Positions 50,867-59,933 of a stretch of 64,000 nucleotides of DNA are shown here, one piece after another (the stretch's first letter is position 1; the number at the start of each line of letters is the position of its first letter). The DNA comes from an uncultured Clostridia bacterium (GTDB lineage Bacteria; Bacillota; Clostridia; Oscillospirales; Ruminococcaceae). The notes under the pieces are model-generated. The model was not told the DNA's origin. It saw nothing but the letters and a program-made list of their open reading frames with translations, and searched no databases. The stretch lies in the NCBI GenBank assembly GCA_947625125.1, contig CANQNF010000017.1, positions 1-64,000 on the forward strand, read 5' to 3'. The translations under genes and the position numbers were made by a program.

Positions 50867-51559
50867 ATGTATAATATTTTGATCTGCGACGACGAACGGG
50901 ACATCGTCTCGGCGCTGAGGATCTATCTGTCGGGGGAGGGCTACGGGCTCTTTGAGGCGTATAACGGCGCCGAAGCTCTTAATATACTTCGCTCCCAGAA
51001 GATCCACTGCGTTCTTATGGACATAATGATGCCCCAAAAGGACGGCATAGAAGCGCTGTCCGAGCTTCGCTCATTCACAAACGTCCCGGTGATTTTTCTT
51101 ACAGCCAAATCCGAGGACATGGACAAAATTCTGGGCCTTAATCTCGGGGCGGACGACTATGTGACGAAGCCGTTCAACCCGGTGGAGCTTTTGGCGAGAG
51201 TGCGCTCCCACATAAGGCGCTACGTCCGCTTCGGCAGCGTCCCCGAATCGCCCGATTCTATTAGAGTGGGCGGGGTCGAGATAAACGACGCCGACAGGGT
51301 AGTGACGGTCGACGGCGAGGTGATACGCCTCACCGCCAAGGAGTACGACATTTTATATTTTTTGATGTCGAACGCGGGAGTCGTCTATTCCCCGGCCGAG
51401 ATATACCGTAAGGTCTGGGGGAACGTCCCGGTCGGGGTCGACAACGCGATAGCCGTCCACATCCGCCATCTTCGTGAAAAGATAGAGATAAATCCTGCCG
51501 AGCCGAGATACCTTAAGGTCGTCTGGGGCCGCGGCTACAAGTTCGACAAGGACGCCTGA
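50867..51559 (+). CDS. OmpR/PhoB-family response regulator (VanR-like)
   Basis: A 230-residue regulator. Receiver domain 1-115 with acidic pocket D8, D9, phospho-acceptor D52 (LMDIMMPQKDG) and the conserved Lys in DDYVTKPF. The C-terminal winged helix (about 130-228) has LTAKEYDILYFLMSNAG and VHIRHLREKIE..RYLKVVWGRGYKF, typical of the VanR/PhoB group. AGGGGAGG lies before the ATG. It is followed after 21 bp by its kinase. Confidence 0.93.
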   Translation: MYNILICDDERDIVSALRIYLSGEGYGLFEAYNGAEALNILRSQKIHCVLMDIMMPQKDGIEALSELRSFTNVPVIFLTAKSEDMDKILGLNLGADDYVTKPFNPVELLARVRSHIRRYVRFGSVPESPDSIRVGGVEINDADRVVTVDGEVIRLTAKEYDILYFLMSNAGVVYSPAEIYRKVWGNVPVGVDNAIAVHIRHLREKIEINPAEPRYLKVVWGRGYKFDKDA

Positions 51560-51580
51560 TTTTAGGGGAGGCATATAAAA

Positions 51581-54280
51581 ATGAAAGAAAAAAGAAAACC
51601 CACCGAGCGTGCGGGTCTTAAATTTTTTGCATGTCTTTTGGCGGCCGTTTCCCTCACGGTATCCTTTTTCAGCGGCATTCTCACGGTCATCTGCCTGCAA
51701 AACAACGTCTATCTTGACGGCGGCGAGGAGTTTTTGCAAAATGAAGTCTACGACCTTGCATACCGCTCTTCAAGGGATTTCGCCTCCGGCATACGCAGCG
51801 TGACCGTAAGCCCCGAAGACGGCACATTTATATTAGGCGGCGCCGACGGCAGCCCTATGGACCCTGTCTCGCCCGACGGCAATCTTTTAATGGTGATAAA
51901 CGATTCCGACGGAAACGTAGTCGCCACGACCGGCGAGTCGCCGTCGTCCCATCTCTACGGCTACAGAAAGGTCGTCTCCGGGTCATCCGCGGTATTTTCC
52001 ACTCAGCTTCCCGACCGCCGCACCGACGTTACCCGCGAATCGGTCTACAGCGTTGCCGAGGCCGACGACCGCCTCTACGGCGACGACGTCAGGCGCGAGC
52101 TTGCGTTCGAGGGCGTGGAAGCGACCTTAACGGTCAAGGTAGATATATCCGAGGTGTTCGGCGGCGGAAGCTACTTCGCGACCGTTTTATACATCACACC
52201 CGACGGCGAAGTAAAATACTCTCCAGCAATGAAAACTTTTTCCGAAGCAAAGGTCGGGGACAGCTTCTCCGCAAGCGAACTCGGTCTTAACGACATGGGA
52301 GCGGCCTATTATCCCGACAACAGCGAGCAGACCGAGGAGCAGGCCGCCGTTATGACCGAGGACCCCGCAGACTTTATCCGCTTTGAAGCGGACGACGGGG
52401 ACGCAGTCCTGCCGAACACCAACGAAAGCCGGATTATAGCCTCCCGCACCTATCAGTCCGTCCCGTTTAACGACGGCAAGTTCCCGGCGACGATGATAAT
52501 AAACGGCTATGACAATCTTTTGCATTACGGCGATGAAAGCTACCCCTTGGGTTCCGAGGAAACGAGCCTTAAGGTTCAGGAGATAATGGACTCCCGCCCG
52601 CTCTCCCTTGAAAGCCGCGTCAAGCTTTTAAACGCCGTAGATTCGGGCTTCGGCCGCATTTCGTCCATTTATTTTGAGGGCAGCAGCATAGCCTCCGAGA
52701 CCCGTGAATACTTCATCGACGTCTATGCCGACCTGACCCCGGAGGTCGTGAACAGCTCCTATCTCACCTTAAATTCCGTAGCGCTCATATCCCGCTTCAG
52801 CGTTTTATTCCCGATAATTCTTGCGGCGGGAGTGCTGACGTTTTTGATATGCTCGGGATTTTTGGCGGTCTCGGCAGGCAGACGTCACGGCGAAGACGGT
52901 ATCGTTTTAGGCTGGTTTGACAAGATACCCTTTGAGATAATTCTCGCAGCGCTCGTTTTTTCCGCAGTTTTAGCGGTTTTCCAGTCCTATACGTTCTTTG
53001 CATACCGCCACGTCATGACAAGAATCTACGCCCAGAGAATTTTAGAAGTGGCCGCCTGCGCCGGCATAGTTGTCCTGTTTTCGATGACGGCGCCCGCCGC
53101 TCTTTACACGCTTTCGGCAAGACTCAAGGCGAAAAAATTCTGGAAATACACTGTCGTAGGCTTCGTGTTCGGCCTGATAAAAAAGATCTTGGGGGCAGTT
53201 TTATATTTCTTCTCAAAGCTTTCAACGGTCTGGAAAATGCTTCTGATAGTTTCGGGATACGGCGCAGTTTTTATTATCGGCCTGTCCATGCAAAGAAGCA
53301 GGCTCGGCATGTTTATCTGCATAGCCGCCATAGTCTCTGCGACGGTGTTGGCGCTTATGTGGTCGATAGGATTTGAGCGGCTGAGAGAATATGTATTAAA
53401 AATCAGGGGAGGAAATCTCGGCGCAGTCATCGACAGAAAATATCTCTTCGGCTCTCAGAAGTCCTACGCCGACGCTCTTGAGGGCCTCGGCGAGGGCGTA
53501 AAGACGGCTGTCGACGAGAGGATGCGCTCGGAGCGCTTAAAAACCGAGCTCATAACCAACGTCTCCCACGATTTAAAAACGCCGCTGACGTCGATAGTAA
53601 ACTATGTTGACATTTTGTCAAAGGACGACATACAGGACGAGAACGCCAAGGAGCACGTCGAGGTCTTAAAGCGCCAGGCCGCAAGGATGAAAAAGCTGAT
53701 AGAGGACCTTGTCGAGGTCTCAAAGGCATCAAGCGGAAACGTCCCGGTGAATCCCGAAAGGACAGATGTTAATCTTCTGCTCACGCAGTGCGTGGCGGAA
53801 TATTCCGAAAAATTCGAGGCGTCGGGGCTTGAGCCGGTCGTTAAGATACCCGAGGAAAAAATTCTCTCAAACCTCGACGGAAGACTTATGTGGCGTGTCC
53901 TTGACAATCTTTTGGGCAACGCCTGCAAGTACGCCTTGGCGGGCACGCGGTTCTATGTCACCGCCGAGGACAGGGGAGATACGGCGCTTTTAAGCTTCAA
54001 AAACGTCTCCCGAGTTCCCCTTGACATGGCGGGCGAGGACCTTGTCGAGAGGTTCGTAAGAGGGGACTCCTCAAGAAATACCGAGGGCAGCGGTCTCGGA
54101 CTGTCGATAGCTAAAAGCCTCTGCGATTTGCAGGGCGTGGGCTTTGAGCTGGTTATAGACGGAGATTTGTTCAAGGCTGAGCTTACAGTCAAAAAATGCG
54201 GCGACGAGGAAATTTTAAACGACGCTCCCGAGCCTGACGAGGAAAAAACCGACGACCCGCAGTCGGCGGAGGAGGGCTAA
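51581..54280 (+). CDS. Large multi-pass sensor histidine kinase
   Basis: An 899-residue membrane kinase. One N-terminal helix (about 13-36), a long extracytoplasmic domain (about 40-400), then five or six membrane helices (about 402-620), an unusual number for a kinase paired with a VanR-type regulator. The catalytic part has ELITNVSHDLKTPLTSIVNY (phospho-His H663), the N box DNLLGNACKYA and the G box GSGLGLSIAKSL. A C-terminal acidic tail (about 870-899) follows. It lies between the regulator and a VanY peptidase, so a cell-wall stimulus is likely. Confidence 0.9.
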   Translation: MKEKRKPTERAGLKFFACLLAAVSLTVSFFSGILTVICLQNNVYLDGGEEFLQNEVYDLAYRSSRDFASGIRSVTVSPEDGTFILGGADGSPMDPVSPDGNLLMVINDSDGNVVATTGESPSSHLYGYRKVVSGSSAVFSTQLPDRRTDVTRESVYSVAEADDRLYGDDVRRELAFEGVEATLTVKVDISEVFGGGSYFATVLYITPDGEVKYSPAMKTFSEAKVGDSFSASELGLNDMGAAYYPDNSEQTEEQAAVMTEDPADFIRFEADDGDAVLPNTNESRIIASRTYQSVPFNDGKFPATMIINGYDNLLHYGDESYPLGSEETSLKVQEIMDSRPLSLESRVKLLNAVDSGFGRISSIYFEGSSIASETREYFIDVYADLTPEVVNSSYLTLNSVALISRFSVLFPIILAAGVLTFLICSGFLAVSAGRRHGEDGIVLGWFDKIPFEIILAALVFSAVLAVFQSYTFFAYRHVMTRIYAQRILEVAACAGIVVLFSMTAPAALYTLSARLKAKKFWKYTVVGFVFGLIKKILGAVLYFFSKLSTVWKMLLIVSGYGAVFIIGLSMQRSRLGMFICIAAIVSATVLALMWSIGFERLREYVLKIRGGNLGAVIDRKYLFGSQKSYADALEGLGEGVKTAVDERMRSERLKTELITNVSHDLKTPLTSIVNYVDILSKDDIQDENAKEHVEVLKRQAARMKKLIEDLVEVSKASSGNVPVNPERTDVNLLLTQCVAEYSEKFEASGLEPVVKIPEEKILSNLDGRLMWRVLDNLLGNACKYALAGTRFYVTAEDRGDTALLSFKNVSRVPLDMAGEDLVERFVRGDSSRNTEGSGLGLSIAKSLCDLQGVGFELVIDGDLFKAELTVKKCGDEEILNDAPEPDEEKTDDPQSAEEG

Positions 54281-54283
54281 GCG

Positions 54284-55180
54284 ATGACAAAAAGAAAGGT
54301 AAGACCTCTTCGGCTTCTGGCGGTTATTTTAGGCGGAGCGTTCGCGGTGTATGTTCTTTTGTGCGCGTTTCAGTTCGTTGCAACGGCGGTGGAGGCCATC
54401 TCAAAAAATGCCAAGAGTGAGTCAAAACGCCCCGACCCGGAATTTGCCGATTTTACGGGGCAGATAAAGGAGTACAACTCTGCCGTTTTGATGTACGACG
54501 AGCGCGTGAGCGTCGACCAGTCGCTTATGCTTATCAACCGTTCGCACCTCATCCGCGATGATTTTTCTCCCGAAATTTCCGAATATAAGGGCACGGGTCT
54601 GCTGTTTAATAACTGCCTGCATGAAGCGTTTTCGGCCCTTTCCGGCGAAGTTTCGGAGCAGTTCGGCGAGAAGCTCTATGTGTCGTCGGCGTACAGGACT
54701 GCCGAAGAACAAAAAAGAGAAATAGAGGAGCAGGGCGAAGTCGCACAGGACTTGGGCGCTTCGGAGCATCAGGCGGGGCTTGCGGCGGACGTGTATACTC
54801 TTTATCACGGCGGCATGGGATTTGAGGGGACCAAGACCGGCAAATGGGTCATAGAAAACTGTTGGCAATACGGGTTTATTTTAAGGTATCCCGATGGCAA
54901 GGAGGATAAGACGGGTATCGAGTACGAGCCGTGGCATTTAAGATATGTGGGCGCGCCGCATGCGGAATATATGTCGAAAGCCGGGCTGACTTTTGAGGAA
55001 TATATCGACAGCCTCGAGCCGGAAAAGCTTTATAGGATAACGACCGCCGACGGGGAATATGCGGCGGTCCGCTACAGCGGCGACACCTTAAGCGGCCCGG
55101 AAAGCTTCGAGTCGGCGGTCATCTCGGACGACAACACCGGCAGCCGCATAGCGACGTTTTTGATCAAGTCGGCAGGGTAG
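54284..55180 (+). CDS. VanY-type D-alanyl-D-alanine carboxypeptidase (M15B)
   Basis: A 298-residue membrane-anchored peptidase (helix about 9-31) acting on peptidoglycan stem peptides. Zinc and active residues: SAYRTAEEQKREIE, ASEHQAGLAADVY (SxHxxGxAxD) and YEPWHLRYVG. The C-terminal domain (about 230-298) resembles that of the VanY at 33768. The ATG follows the kinase stop by three bases, so it is co-expressed with the two-component system and probably its target. No vanH, vanA or vanX is present, so glycopeptide resistance is not implied. Confidence 0.92.
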   Translation: MTKRKVRPLRLLAVILGGAFAVYVLLCAFQFVATAVEAISKNAKSESKRPDPEFADFTGQIKEYNSAVLMYDERVSVDQSLMLINRSHLIRDDFSPEISEYKGTGLLFNNCLHEAFSALSGEVSEQFGEKLYVSSAYRTAEEQKREIEEQGEVAQDLGASEHQAGLAADVYTLYHGGMGFEGTKTGKWVIENCWQYGFILRYPDGKEDKTGIEYEPWHLRYVGAPHAEYMSKAGLTFEEYIDSLEPEKLYRITTADGEYAAVRYSGDTLSGPESFESAVISDDNTGSRIATFLIKSAG

Positions 55181-55223
55181 GGGGCATAGTATTTTTTGCA
55201 CGGATTCGAGGAAAGTGAAATCT

Positions 55224-55570
55224 AAAAAGGTTTTACCCCGCTTTTCCTCAAAAAGCGGGCAGGTTCCAAGGGCGGCGCCCTTGGTCGCAGCCCGCAGGCT
55301 GCGAAATCCCCCGAGAGAACGCCGGCAGGCGTTCTCGAGGGATAAGCGACAGCGAAGCGCAGGAAAGGGAGCAAAAACAGTCCGGTGGACTGTTTTTGCC
55401 GGGGAAACCCTCGCCGGGGGTTTCCCCGACCTGACGGCATGAAATGCCGTCGGGCAAAGCGGGAAAGGGGTTCGGGGAAAACCCTGCAAGGGTTGTCCCC
55501 GAAAGGTAGCGGTCAGCACAAGCCCCGAGCGAGCGAACGCGGCAGCGTTCGCGAGCGAGGGGGAGAGGCG
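55224..55570 (+). repeat. Hairpin-chain repeat R1, copy C
   Basis: Same order of hairpins as copy B but with single CGGGGA-type stem (here CGGGGAAAACCCT-GCA-AGGGTTGTCCCCG), CCAAGGGC-GGC-GCCCTTGG as second module and GACGGCAT-GAA-ATGCCGTC. It follows the VanY gene in the direction of its transcription. Confidence 0.88.
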
Positions 55571-55640
55571 CACTTTAGTTCCTGCAAACGTTCGCGAACG
55601 AGGGCAGGCAGAGGCACAAAGGCAAAAGTCAGCACTAACA

Positions 55641-55713
55641 CCCCTCCCTTGGGGGAGGGGCTGGGGGTGGGGGTATTTTAAATAGCATGAGCGCGCAGCG
55701 CGAATACCTTTTA
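55641..55713 (+). repeat. Repeat R3, copy b
   Basis: CCCCTCCCTTGGGGGAGGGG hairpin (55641-55660), then GGGGGTATTTTAAATAGCAT, GA, the copy-specific stem GCGC-GCA-GCGC, and GAATACCTTTT. Confidence 0.8.
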
Positions 55714-55800
55714 CCCGCGGGTCGAGCGTAGATGTTTCGGAAAATCCCCATCAGAATCCTCAAGGATTCGATGGGGATTTCAAGCAAAGTTTGGTTAGGG

Positions 55801-55877
55801 CGCCCCCTCCTTGAGGAGGGGGCAGGGGTGAGGTGACTTAAAATAGCATGAGCCCGCCATGCGGGCGAATACCTTTT
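55801..55877 (+). repeat. Repeat R3, copy c
   Basis: GCCCCCTCC-TTGA-GGAGGGGGC hairpin (55802-55823), GGGGTGAGGTGACTTAAAAT, AGCATGA, stem GCCCGC-CAT-GCGGGC, GAATACCTTTT. Between copies b and c is the hairpin AATCCCCATC-..-GATGGGGATT (about 55743-55780). Confidence 0.8.
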
Positions 55878-55998
55878 CTTTACTATGTTCGGTTCTCAAT
55901 TTCCTCCCCCGGCAGTGCTCATCGGTAAATCTCCCAAATATCATTCTCGCACCGCACTTCTTATTCTCCCCCCGTCCCACGTTTTCCGTTTTCTATTC

Positions 55999-56122
55999 CG
56001 GGAGCGTCCAAACCGCCCGCATTATTCACTATTTTAAAAATCGTCGCCGCAGGCGACACCTTGAAATTTTGGAATCTGACATCTGACTTCTGTATTCTTG
56101 ATGTGGCCGATTAGGACGCATC
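55999..56122 (-). repeat. Repeat R2, copy e
   Basis: Complete inverted copy: on the minus strand CCTAATCGGCCACATCAAGA, ATACAG, heptamers (AAGTCAG, ATGTCAG), TTCAAGGT, GTCGCC-TGC-GGCGAC, TTTTTAAAATAGTGAATAAT, GCGGGCGG and GGACGCTCCCGG. With R1-C, R3-b and R3-c it makes up most of a 1-kb gap (55181-56199). Confidence 0.85.
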
Positions 56123-56140
56123 TTTCTATTCCTTCCCCCC

Positions 56141-56169
56141 TTGCATTTTCCGAAAAAATGTGGTATCCT
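56141..56169 (+). promoter_or_regulatory. Promoter for the LOG-family gene
   Basis: TTGCAT (56141-56146), 17 bp and TATCCT (56164-56169). Confidence 0.55.
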
Positions 56170-56199
56170 ATTTATAATCACTTCCGAAGGAGGCAGAAT

Positions 56200-56781
56200 A
56201 TGAAAATTTGTGTTTACGGCGCAGCGTCGCCCACGATCGATAAGTTTTATATCGAAAAGGTCGAGGAACTCGGCAGAGCCATGGCCGAAAGAGGCCACTC
56301 GCTGGTCTTCGGCGGCGGAGGAAACGGCCTTATGGGAGCCGCCGCAAGGGGAGTCAGAGACGGCGGAGGAAAGATAAAAGGGGTGATCCCGCGCTTTTTT
56401 GATGAAGAAAGCGTTGAAGCAATCTGCGACTTCTGCGACGAGCTGGTCTTTACCGATACCATGCGCGAGCGCAAGCAGATAATGGAGGACAGCTCCGACG
56501 CTTTCATAGTCGTTCCCGGCGGGATCGGTACCTTTGAGGAGTTCTTTGAAATACTCACCTTAAAGCAGCTCTGCCGCCATAACAAGCCCATCGCCATTTA
56601 CAACCTGCGCGGCTATTATAACGAACTCAGCCATGTGATGGATTCGTCCATCTCGAAAAACTTTATCCGTCAGGACTGCGTCTCGCTGTATAAACTCACC
56701 GACGATTTGGAGGAGCTTTTAAGCTATATCGAGGCGCCCGTCGTCGATACAAAGACCGTCAAGCAGCTCAAGGACGGATAA
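56200..56781 (+). CDS. LOG-family Rossmann protein (TIGR00730)
   Basis: A 193-residue nucleotide-binding protein with the cytokinin-riboside phosphoribohydrolase fold. Motif GGGGNGLMGAAARGVRDGGG and the signature PGGIGTFEEFFE (PGGxGTxxE) are intact, so cleavage of nucleoside 5'-monophosphates to base and ribose 5-phosphate is plausible. In bacteria the role is probably purine recycling or stress related. ATG 56200 follows AAGGAGG; an in-frame extension to 56098 crosses the promoter. Confidence 0.9.
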   Translation: MKICVYGAASPTIDKFYIEKVEELGRAMAERGHSLVFGGGGNGLMGAAARGVRDGGGKIKGVIPRFFDEESVEAICDFCDELVFTDTMRERKQIMEDSSDAFIVVPGGIGTFEEFFEILTLKQLCRHNKPIAIYNLRGYYNELSHVMDSSISKNFIRQDCVSLYKLTDDLEELLSYIEAPVVDTKTVKQLKDG

Positions 56782-56799
56782 ATCAAAATCCTGCGTCAG

Positions 56800-56847
56800 C
56801 CTCTCTGAGATATGAAAAAAAGAGTGCTAACTCTTATCTCAGAGGGG
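56800..56847. repeat. Minimal R4-like hairpin (copy c)
   Basis: CTCTCTGAGATA.. AAGAGT-GCTA-ACTCTT ..ATCTCAGAGGGG. It keeps the R4 termini (CCTCTGAGATAAGA / TCTTATCTCAGAGG) with almost no interior, like a deletion derivative. Confidence 0.65.
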
Positions 56848-56942
56848 CCTTTACGCGGGATTTTTTGAGCATGGAGTATGCATATCCGCAAATTGCACAA
56901 CTTTAGCGGCTTCAAATTGTATCATTTACCCATTCAAAAATA

Positions 56943-56971
56943 TTGTGAAATATGATATTATAGATTATAAT
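56943..56971 (+). promoter_or_regulatory. Promoter for the xylanase gene
   Basis: TTGTGA (56943-56948), 17 bp and TATAAT (56966-56971). Confidence 0.65.
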
Positions 56972-57014
56972 GCGCAGTATGCGCTTGATTCAGAAAATTT
57001 TTTCGGAGGACGCT

Positions 57015-58370
57015 ATGAAAAGAATTTTATCATTTTTATTGGCAGCAGCCATGCTGCTCTCCCTTACGGCCTGCGGGCAGGAAGCCGAGCCTGTCAACTA
57101 CCACAACGAGCTCACCGACCCGAACCTTACCTATACTCTTGACGAGATAGATACTCTTTCTCAGCAGGAGTTCCACATCGGCGACTACGGTCTGCCGGCC
57201 CTTTGCAATTATTTTGACGGCATTTGCGACATCGGCGTGGCATTCACCTCTAACCAGATGTATGATTACGACGTCGCTCTGCCCTATGACAAGAAAGCCG
57301 AGGGCCCCAAGGTCACTGTCGGCGACCAGGTCAAGGCCGGAATTTTAAAGCATTATAATATGTATGTTCTCGGCAACGAGCTCAAGTCCGACCACTGCAA
57401 TCCCGCCGAGGGCGTTTACAATTTTGACGACGCGGATAAATTCGTCGAGATAGGACGCTCCACCGGCGCCAAGCTAAGAGGCCACACCATCGTCTGGCAC
57501 TCTCAGGTCCCGCAGTGGTGGTTCAAGGCCGACCCGAACGACCAGACCTCTCTTGCGGACTGCCGAAATAACGGCACGCTTGCCACCCGCGAACAGCTCA
57601 TTGAGCGCGTGACCACCTATATAAGCGAAGTCATCGGCCGCTATAAGGATGATATAAAAATTTGGGACGTATGCAACGAGGTACTGAACGCCAACGGCAT
57701 CCGCCAGTACAGCGACGACCAGTCTCTGTGGTCCGAGATAATCGGCGACGTCGACGGCAACGGTTACGCCGACGACTATGTTGAGATAGCTTTCAACGCT
57801 GCCAGAGAAGCCGGCGGCGAGGATGTTGTTTTAATGATAAACGATTTCAACATGGAATGGCAGGACTCCAAGACCAAGGCCATGTACGATATGCTCGAAA
57901 GAATGATGAGAAAGGGCGTCAGGATAGACGGCGTAGGCTTCCAGTCCCACATTTCCGTCGACTGCAACGTCAACGCCTACCGCAAGAACATTGAGACTAT
58001 CGCCGGTCTTTCGGCAGTCTATGACGAGTGCTTTCCCGAGCACAAGGGCAATTTCAGGATCGAGATAACCGAGCTCGATATGAACATGTTCGTCGGCGCC
58101 ATTGCAGACGAGAGCTTCTACACCTGGAGCATGGAGGAATACGAGCGCCAGGCGACAAAGTATGCCGAGCTCTTTGACATGTTCCTCGACTTTGCCGACG
58201 AGGGCGTTATCGACGCGATACTCTTCTGGGGCACCGACGACGAGAACTCCTGGCTCAACACCACCCCGAAGCTCAGAAGAAACGCAGCGCTCTTAGCGGA
58301 CAGAGACATGATAATCAAGCCCTGCTTCTGGAGCATCGCCCGCACCGCCCTGGAGCATAAGAATAAGTAA
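57015..58370 (+). CDS. GH10 endo-1,4-beta-xylanase lipoprotein
   Basis: A 451-residue extracellular enzyme cutting xylan backbones with retention. The signal peptide ends in a lipobox LTAC (C20), so it is tethered to the outer face of the membrane. GH10 features: VWHSQVPQWWF (161-170), WDVCNEVLN with acid/base E222, and RIEITELDMN with nucleophile E353, then ILFWGTDDENSWL. There is no carbohydrate-binding module. ATG 57015 is used because GGAGG is five to six bases upstream and it starts a proper signal peptide; the frame extends to 56970 without a site. The gene is flanked by its own promoter and an AT-rich gap. Confidence 0.95.
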   Translation: MKRILSFLLAAAMLLSLTACGQEAEPVNYHNELTDPNLTYTLDEIDTLSQQEFHIGDYGLPALCNYFDGICDIGVAFTSNQMYDYDVALPYDKKAEGPKVTVGDQVKAGILKHYNMYVLGNELKSDHCNPAEGVYNFDDADKFVEIGRSTGAKLRGHTIVWHSQVPQWWFKADPNDQTSLADCRNNGTLATREQLIERVTTYISEVIGRYKDDIKIWDVCNEVLNANGIRQYSDDQSLWSEIIGDVDGNGYADDYVEIAFNAAREAGGEDVVLMINDFNMEWQDSKTKAMYDMLERMMRKGVRIDGVGFQSHISVDCNVNAYRKNIETIAGLSAVYDECFPEHKGNFRIEITELDMNMFVGAIADESFYTWSMEEYERQATKYAELFDMFLDFADEGVIDAILFWGTDDENSWLNTTPKLRRNAALLADRDMIIKPCFWSIARTALEHKNK

Positions 58371-58725
58371 AGCGCTGAATAAGTGTGGTTTAAAATCTAT
58401 TTTGCCGATTTAGCATATTAAAGTCATAAAGCAGTAACACCCTCATAGGAGAGAAAGCCTCCCGTGAGGGCGTTACTATACATTGAAAATATATGTTTGT
58501 ACTCGCTCACAGATTGACTTCTCTAATTTGCTAAAAAGTTCCAATTGTTCACTTTGCTCATAATCCTCTGTCACTTTTGTTCAAATCCACGAAAATTATG
58601 CCAAAATATACGAATAATCATTCAAAAATTTTCCGCTTTTAAATAAAAATTTCATTTTTTCGCCGTCAAAATCGTGCTCAAAACGCCACTTTTAAAGTAT
58701 AAAAACTTTTTAAGGAGGCTTTTTT
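58371..58725. other. AT-rich 355-bp gap with one 45-base hairpin
   Basis: AGTAAC-A-CCCTCA..AGGAG, loop AGAAAG, CCTCC..TGAGGG-C-GTTACT at 58433-58477 may end xylanase transcription, although it is followed by ATACATTG rather than a T-run. The rest (58480-58720) is markedly AT-rich and precedes the recombinase gene; no promoter boxes are clear and no attachment-site repeat was seen. Confidence 0.5.
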
Positions 58726-59838
58726 ATGAAAGGCGAAAACATTTTCAAACGCAAAGACGGCAGGTGGGAAGCACGATATGTTAAAAATCGCGATTCATCC
58801 GGGAAGATTATCTACGGCTACTGCTACGGGAAAACCTACAAGGAGGCCAAAGAAAAGGTCTCGGGGTTCAAACCCTCCGGAAATGTCGCAAGCAGATCCT
58901 CGGCCGGTCAGAACTCCGCAAAACACTGTAGATTCGGATTTTTCTGCGATGAGTGGCTTCAGTCATGCCGAGGACGGCTTAAAGAATCGACCTGCGAGCG
59001 CTACCGGACGGCTGTCGAAAATCACATAAAGCCTAAGCTCGGCAGTTGCCTGCCGCAGGCCATAACCGACGAAAAAATATCTGAGTTTTCATCAATTCTA
59101 CTGCTGGAAGGACTGGCGCCGAAAACCGTCAAGGACGTGCTTATCGTGCTTCGGCTCGCGCTGAAATTTGCCGCGAAACAGCTGCCGTACGGCCTGCCCG
59201 AGCCGGAAATTTTCTACCCGAAAGAGCAGAAAAAAGAAGCGCGCGTCCTCTCGATAGACGAGCAAAACCGCCTTGTTTCCTATCTTTCCGAGGATCTGGA
59301 CAGCTGCAAATTCGGGGTGCTGCTCGCGATGCTGACGGGACTGAGAATAGGCGAGCTTTGCGCTTTAAAGTGGGAAAATATTTCGGTCAGGGAGCGCACC
59401 ATCAGAGTCGGCGCAACGATGCAGAGGCTCAGAAACGAGGACGTCGGGCCGCGCACGAAAGTCGTCGTCGGCAGCCCCAAAAGCGACCTTTCAAGCCGCA
59501 TAATCCCGCTTTCGGACGCTGCAGTCGGGCTTTGCAAGCTTATGGAGGTCAAGGACAGGTCCGCCTACATACTGACCGGAAACAGCGAATTTATCGAGCC
59601 GCGAACGCTTCAGTACCGGCTTAAGAGGTATACCGAGGACTGCGGCCTCGAGGGGGTCCACTTCCACACGCTTCGGCACACCTTTGCGACCCGGTGCGTC
59701 GAGGTCGGGTTTGAGATCAAGAGTCTTTCTGAAATTTTGGGGCATTCGACAACTACGATAACGATGGAGCGCTACGTCCACTCGTCGCTGAAATTAAAGC
59801 GCGAAAATATGCAGAAGCTCACCGCCGTGGGGATGTAG
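58726..59838 (+). CDS. Tyrosine-type site-specific recombinase (orphan integrase)
   Basis: A 370-residue recombinase. Residues 5-48 resemble the arm-type DNA-binding domain (FKRKDGRWEARYVK .. GYCYGKTYKEAKEK), 68-155 the SAM-like core-binding domain, and 175-360 the catalytic domain. Catalytic residues: R207 (TGLRIGE), K252, H314 and R317 (HTLRHTF), H340 (LGHS) and Y350 (ERYVH). All are intact. AGGAGG precedes the ATG. No excisionase, relaxase, phage gene or att repeat is near, so it is either a domesticated recombinase or the remains of an element. Confidence 0.92.
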   Translation: MKGENIFKRKDGRWEARYVKNRDSSGKIIYGYCYGKTYKEAKEKVSGFKPSGNVASRSSAGQNSAKHCRFGFFCDEWLQSCRGRLKESTCERYRTAVENHIKPKLGSCLPQAITDEKISEFSSILLLEGLAPKTVKDVLIVLRLALKFAAKQLPYGLPEPEIFYPKEQKKEARVLSIDEQNRLVSYLSEDLDSCKFGVLLAMLTGLRIGELCALKWENISVRERTIRVGATMQRLRNEDVGPRTKVVVGSPKSDLSSRIIPLSDAAVGLCKLMEVKDRSAYILTGNSEFIEPRTLQYRLKRYTEDCGLEGVHFHTLRHTFATRCVEVGFEIKSLSEILGHSTTTITMERYVHSSLKLKRENMQKLTAVGM

Positions 59839-59933
59839 AAAGTTTTCACCCTCAGAATTTCCCAAAAGTCATAGACAACCCGCTCTTTTTATGCTACAAT
59901 ATTAAATATACCAACCCTTTCCCGGAGGCGACA

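Noticed and set aside
50785-55180. Vancomycin resistance cluster
   Set aside because: Only regulator, kinase and VanY-type peptidase are present; vanH, vanA/B and vanX are missing.
58726-59838. Integron with the hairpin repeats as attC sites
   Set aside because: The recombinase lacks an evident integron-specific insertion, and the repeats lack the R/L box layout and are not in an array next to it.
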